Assembly (NCBI GenBank): GCA_903922535.1
Contig: CAIXUF010000856.1
Location: forward strand, 1-9,893
Length of the DNA stretch: 9,893 bases
Direction: 5' to 3'
Source of the DNA: Candidatus Hydrogenedentota bacterium
GTDB lineage: Bacteria > Hydrogenedentota > Hydrogenedentia > Hydrogenedentiales > CAITNO01
Positions 7,039-9,893 of the stretch are shown here, piece by piece. Within the stretch, counting starts at the first letter, position 1, and each line of letters begins with the position of its first letter. The position numbers were made by a program, and so were the translations under genes. The notes below the pieces were generated by a model. That model ran no database searches, was not told the origin of the DNA, and was given only the letters and a program-made list of their open reading frames with translations.

Positions 7039-8337
7039 CTATTTCCCGGATCTTGCATCGTTGCCCAGTTCCGTTTCCAGAACGGTTGTGATCAGCTTGC
7101 CGAAGAGTGCATGGCCGGCCACCGTGAGATGGCCGTCCAGTTCGAAGAACAGGGTTGGATCATCCTTGTGCTTGCGGAACTCGTCGGTGACAGAACAACA
7201 GGGGATGTCCGCCGTCTTGCAAACCGCCGCGACGGCCTTGTCCGGCACGTCCGAATCCACCAGTTCCGGGGCCGTGTTGTAGCCCACCCGGCGATAGGTG
7301 TCGAGCGCTGCCCGGTTCGCATAGGCGCCAAAGGGAATCGAGACGCCGATTACCCGCGCGCCGTGCAGGGTCGCCACTTTCTTGACGCGCTCTATCAAAC
7401 TCGCCGCGTGTTCGACGCACTTCACAAACGCGTAGGGATCGCCGTCCCTGGAAAAGTCCAAAAGGAAATTGGGTGCCCTGACTGCGGATGCCACGAGGCT
7501 GGGGTTCAGCGTGCCTTCCAGAAACTGGGTTCGCACCTTCTCTTCGAGCGCGTTGAAGCGTGTCCGGGCGTCGGGGGGCAGCTTGTCGTACTCGTTTTTG
7601 GCAACCCCCTCCTGGCCTTTGCGGTTCTGTTCCGCCGTCAGCAGCAGGGGGCCGTGGATGCCCTGATTGTCTGTCACGGGGCCAAGTTTGCCCTGCCGGT
7701 GCCGGAACACTTCGACCAGCCGGGGCCAGCAGAGTTCGGCAAGGCGCACGAGCGCCGGCGCGGCTTTGGGTTTGGGTTTGGCTGACGGGTCACCGCCGCC
7801 GACAGCGGCAAGATCGTCGGCCTGAAGCATGCACACGAGCACCATGTCGGGCATCAGGATGGGGATGGCCTTCTCGGCGGTTTCGGCGTAGCTTGCCGGG
7901 TCTCCGCCGGGCTTGCCGAGATTGATCATTTCCACATTGAAACCGGCCTGCTGAAGGTTCTTTTCAAGAACCTTCAGCCAGCACTGTTCCAGTTCGACTC
8001 CCCAGCCGTAGGTGAACGAATCACCCAAGACGGCAATCTTGAAAGAATCCTTCCGCAGTGAAGATGGCTCGCGGTCGCGGTATCCCAGTGAGTTTATGGT
8101 CGAGGTGTAGTGGAACTGGGGCGTTTCGAATTCCATTTTCGAATTGGGGGGGAACACCAGTTCCATCGCGCCGGGAACCGGCTGCCTGAGCAGTTTTGCG
8201 CCAACAATGCGGTCCGCCCCGAGACTCAGCGCGAAGACGAGCCCAACGGAGGCGATTGCCAGGGCGGCGTTTGCCGCGATGCGTTTCAATCGTCCGCCGC
8301 ATGCCGTCGTCCCGCGCTCTTTCGGCTGTTCTGCCAT
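7039..8337 (-). CDS. Membrane-anchored SGNH/GDSL-family hydrolase or acyltransferase (432 aa)
   Basis: 432 residues from ATG 8337-8335. A TTG directly before it (8340-8338) would place the GGAG ribosome binding site (8353-8350) at a better nine-base spacing, so the true start could be one codon earlier. A basic N-terminus and one hydrophobic helix (about 20-41) predict an anchor with the rest in the periplasm. The SGNH signatures are TINSLGYRDRE (80-90), IAVLGDSFTYGWGVE (101-115, nucleophile S107) and FFELDGHLTVAGHALF (397-412, Asp401/His403). The usual GxND block is replaced by a segment around MLQADD (170-175). A KPKPK linker follows (187-191), and an extended insert occupies roughly 185-300. 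Proteins of this layout include AlgJ/AlgX-like O-acetyltransferase accessories as well as esterases. It sits 36 bp after the FFFPVYE/TPR gene, repeating the pairing seen further left. Substrate unknown. Confidence 0.8.
   Translation of the reverse strand: MAEQPKERGTTACGGRLKRIAANAALAIASVGLVFALSLGADRIVGAKLLRQPVPGAMELVFPPNSKMEFETPQFHYTSTINSLGYRDREPSSLRKDSFKIAVLGDSFTYGWGVELEQCWLKVLEKNLQQAGFNVEMINLGKPGGDPASYAETAEKAIPILMPDMVLVCMLQADDLAAVGGGDPSAKPKPKAAPALVRLAELCWPRLVEVFRHRQGKLGPVTDNQGIHGPLLLTAEQNRKGQEGVAKNEYDKLPPDARTRFNALEEKVRTQFLEGTLNPSLVASAVRAPNFLLDFSRDGDPYAFVKCVEHAASLIERVKKVATLHGARVIGVSIPFGAYANRAALDTYRRVGYNTAPELVDSDVPDKAVAAVCKTADIPCCSVTDEFRKHKDDPTLFFELDGHLTVAGHALFGKLITTVLETELGNDARSGK
7950..7978. 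repeat. Perfect hairpin, 13-bp stem with 3-base loop, inside the SGNH gene
   Basis: GCTGAAGGTTCTT at 7950-7962 and its exact reverse complement at 7966-7978 surround three bases. It falls in codons for LKVLEKNLQQ (residues 121-130), just after the GDSF block. There is no U run next to it in either direction, so it is not a standard intrinsic terminator. It is the strongest stem-loop noticed in the window. Confidence 0.7.
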
Positions 8338-8349
8338 CAATCAAAGCGT

Positions 8350-8353
8350 CTCC
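8350..8353 (-). promoter_or_regulatory. Weak ribosome binding site bearing on the SGNH start
   Basis: GGAG on the minus strand is nine bases before a TTG (8340) and twelve before the ATG (8337). Spacing favours the TTG and codon preference favours the ATG; the two proteins differ by one residue. It sits in the 36-bp gap between the two genes. Confidence 0.35.
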
Positions 8354-8373
8354 AGTGATTCAGGGCCGCGATC

Positions 8374-9893
8374 TCAGGGGGCCACGGGCGGTGGCGGAAC
8401 CGGTGTTTCCGACGGTGCGGAACTGTCCGCGCCGCGCCTCTTCGCATTTTCCAAACGGCTTTGCAGGTAGTCCAGTTTCGGGTTCAGCGCCAGTGCGCGT
8501 TCGTAGGCGGACGCGGCGTCATTCCAGGCACCGGCGGCTGCCAGCGCGTCGGCGGCGAGCACGCAGCAATACCAATCCTCCGGGGCGAGCGTCCGGGATG
8601 TGGCGAAGGCCTCCTTTGCCCCGGCAACGTCGCCCGTGGCCGCACGGGCTGCCCCGCAAAGCGCCGCCACCAGTGGATTGGCGGGATTCTCCTTCCAAAC
8701 GCCTTCCCAAATGTCCCGACGCCCCGCCGGGCTGCTCTTGGCCAGGGCCGTATCCAAATGCACAACCGGCTGATTGTTTTGTGGATTAAGGGGGATGGCC
8801 TCCCGATAGGCGCTTACCGCGCCCGGCAGGTCTCCCGCGGTTTCCAACTGTCCGGCCTTGTCCGTAAGAAGGCATTGAAGCTTGAAGGCGGAATAGAGGT
8901 CGTCCGGCGCGACCCGGAGCAGTTGGCGCAGCACAGATGCGCGCTTCTCGACATCCTTTTCGTCGATCGACCGTTCGTATGCCTGCCACACCGGGTGTGT
9001 TGGTGTCTGCTGGACGAGTTCTTCCCACACGGAAGGGGCGGACAGCTCGGAGGCTTCCCTCTTTAGAAATGCCTCCATCCGGATGCAGCTCACGACATCC
9101 CCCTTGGAGGATACGAGTTCCGATTTGAGCAGCCGCAGCGCGTTTTGCGTTTGGCCGACCTTTTCGTAAAGGGCTGCCAGCCGTATGGGCGGCTCACTGG
9201 CCGGTTTGACTGCGTTTGCCACGCGGGTATAGAAACGGGCCGCGTCCATGCAGCCCAAGACCACGGCATCCTCGCCTGCCTGAACTATCTGCCCGTATTC
9301 GTTTTCAGGCGTGAAGCGCTGCACGAACTGGTAAGGCACGTTTATGCCCGCGGTAAGGCGTTCCTGTCCGCCCGGCTCGTTCAGCGTCAGGCAGGGCAAC
9401 AGTGCCGGCTGGGCCCCGTCCGCCACGCGGTAGAGTCCAAGGAAATCGTCCGCGTTTTCCTGGAGAAACGCGACCCCCTCAAACTCCGTGCGGTCTGCAA
9501 ATTCGTAAACGGGGAAGAAGAACCACGTTTCCCCGCCGTCCTTGTCCGTTCCCGCGACGCGCATCACCTGGGTGAAGTCGTTGGGTGTTCCCTCCGCCTC
9601 GGCCCCCCAATACTTGGCCAGGAAGAGATGCCCGGTTTGCCGGGCGCGCAAACGCACGGCATAGAGGCTGCACGTGGTGTCCCAATACTTGGGCGGGACG
9701 CCCCTCAGCAGCAGACCCATGAGGGGGATTCTTCCCATCCGGGTAAATTTGCCCGCGTCTGATGCGTTGTCTTCCGCCCGAAACAGGGTCAGATCCTGCA
9801 TGGGCTCCGCGTTGGTGGGCACGGCAGTGCGCGGCGCGGAGGCATACTGGCGCATCACACCGTTGAGATTGTGCTGCTGCCAGAGGCGCGCCG
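8374..9893 (-). CDS. C-terminal part of a membrane-protein paralogue: FFFPVYE domain plus TPR tail (starts beyond right edge)
   Basis: The frame is open to the window end, so the 505 visible residues are a C-terminal fragment. The in-frame GTG/ATG at 9858-9853 is probably internal. The first visible residues (ARLWQQHNLNGVMRQYASAP) line up with the segment just after the last helix of the 864-residue protein (AARAWQDAQVDRMVRACADAP). Next come NDFTQVMR and FFFPVYEF (motif at 9522-9502), then GLYRVADGAQPALLP, matching LCRVTDTAPMSLLP in the paralogue. About six TPR-like units follow, clearest near the end (AGDLPGAVSAYREAIPLNP; AGAWNDAASAYERALALNP), then a short proline-rich tail. The tail is longer than in the paralogue. 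By comparison, the missing N-terminus should be a polytopic GT-C-like region, but that is inference. Next gene downstream: the SGNH protein, 36 bp away. Confidence 0.75.
   Translation of the reverse strand, partial: ARLWQQHNLNGVMRQYASAPRTAVPTNAEPMQDLTLFRAEDNASDAGKFTRMGRIPLMGLLLRGVPPKYWDTTCSLYAVRLRARQTGHLFLAKYWGAEAEGTPNDFTQVMRVAGTDKDGGETWFFFPVYEFADRTEFEGVAFLQENADDFLGLYRVADGAQPALLPCLTLNEPGGQERLTAGINVPYQFVQRFTPENEYGQIVQAGEDAVVLGCMDAARFYTRVANAVKPASEPPIRLAALYEKVGQTQNALRLLKSELVSSKGDVVSCIRMEAFLKREASELSAPSVWEELVQQTPTHPVWQAYERSIDEKDVEKRASVLRQLLRVAPDDLYSAFKLQCLLTDKAGQLETAGDLPGAVSAYREAIPLNPQNNQPVVHLDTALAKSSPAGRRDIWEGVWKENPANPLVAALCGAARAATGDVAGAKEAFATSRTLAPEDWYCCVLAADALAAAGAWNDAASAYERALALNPKLDYLQSRLENAKRRGADSSAPSETPVPPPPVAP

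Noticed and set aside
7763..7781. Short TTGGGT tandem repeat in the SGNH gene
   Set aside because: It is only about two and a half units and simply encodes the KPKPK linker.
6922..7785. Plus-strand open frame of 287 codons crossing the intergenic gap
   Set aside because: Most of it is antisense to the SGNH gene, ribosome binding site and domain features are absent, and it would run through the promoter region.
8124..8145. Two copies of TTTCGAATT four bases apart
   Set aside because: They fall in coding sequence (NSKMEFE) and are short enough for chance.

Overview
The window is a GC-rich (roughly two-thirds G+C by eye) bacterial segment. All seven recognisable genes lie on the minus strand, so transcription runs from the right edge to the left edge. 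No RNA gene, mobile element, CRISPR array or phage gene is visible. Start and stop codons overlap repeatedly (ATGA, ATGA, GTGA), and several proteins are large membrane-anchored fusions with TPR tails. The pairing of SGNH domains with TPRs in large envelope proteins made me think of an uncultivated PVC-type, Hydrogenedentota-like or deltaproteobacterial genome. That placement is a guess, because no phylogenetic marker is present.

Layout in order of transcription. (A) Right edge, 9893-8374: the C-terminal 505 residues of a protein whose N-terminus lies outside the window. It has a soluble domain with an FFFPVYE signature, then TPR repeats. (B) 8337-7039: a membrane-anchored SGNH/GDSL-type protein. 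(C) 7038-6853: a 186-bp, more AT-rich intergenic gap carrying a plausible sigma70-type promoter. (D) 6852-1: a tightly packed five-gene unit, made of a SAM-dependent methyltransferase, a DPM1/ArnC/GtrB-like family 2 glycosyltransferase with two C-terminal membrane helices, a second membrane-anchored SGNH protein fused to about seven TPRs, an 864-residue GT-C-like polytopic protein fused to the same FFFPVYE domain and a TPR tail, and the N-terminus of another GT-C/PMT-type glycosyltransferase that runs off the left edge.

Taken together the locus looks like an envelope glycoconjugate pathway. The GT2 enzyme would charge a polyprenyl-phosphate carrier with a sugar on the cytoplasmic face, GT-C enzymes would transfer that sugar on the outer face, and the periplasmic SGNH domains would add or remove acyl groups, while the TPR tails could scaffold the assembly. 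The pathway is inferred from family membership and gene order; no substrate can be read from the sequence. The most distinctive feature is that the pairing of an FFFPVYE/TPR membrane protein with an SGNH protein occurs twice in under 10 kb, once on each side of the promoter gap. This suggests a duplicated, possibly undescribed module. Three perfect inverted repeats inside coding sequence (a 13-bp stem at 7950-7978, 11-bp arms at 2044-2066, 9-bp arms at 4590-4611) are also recorded.
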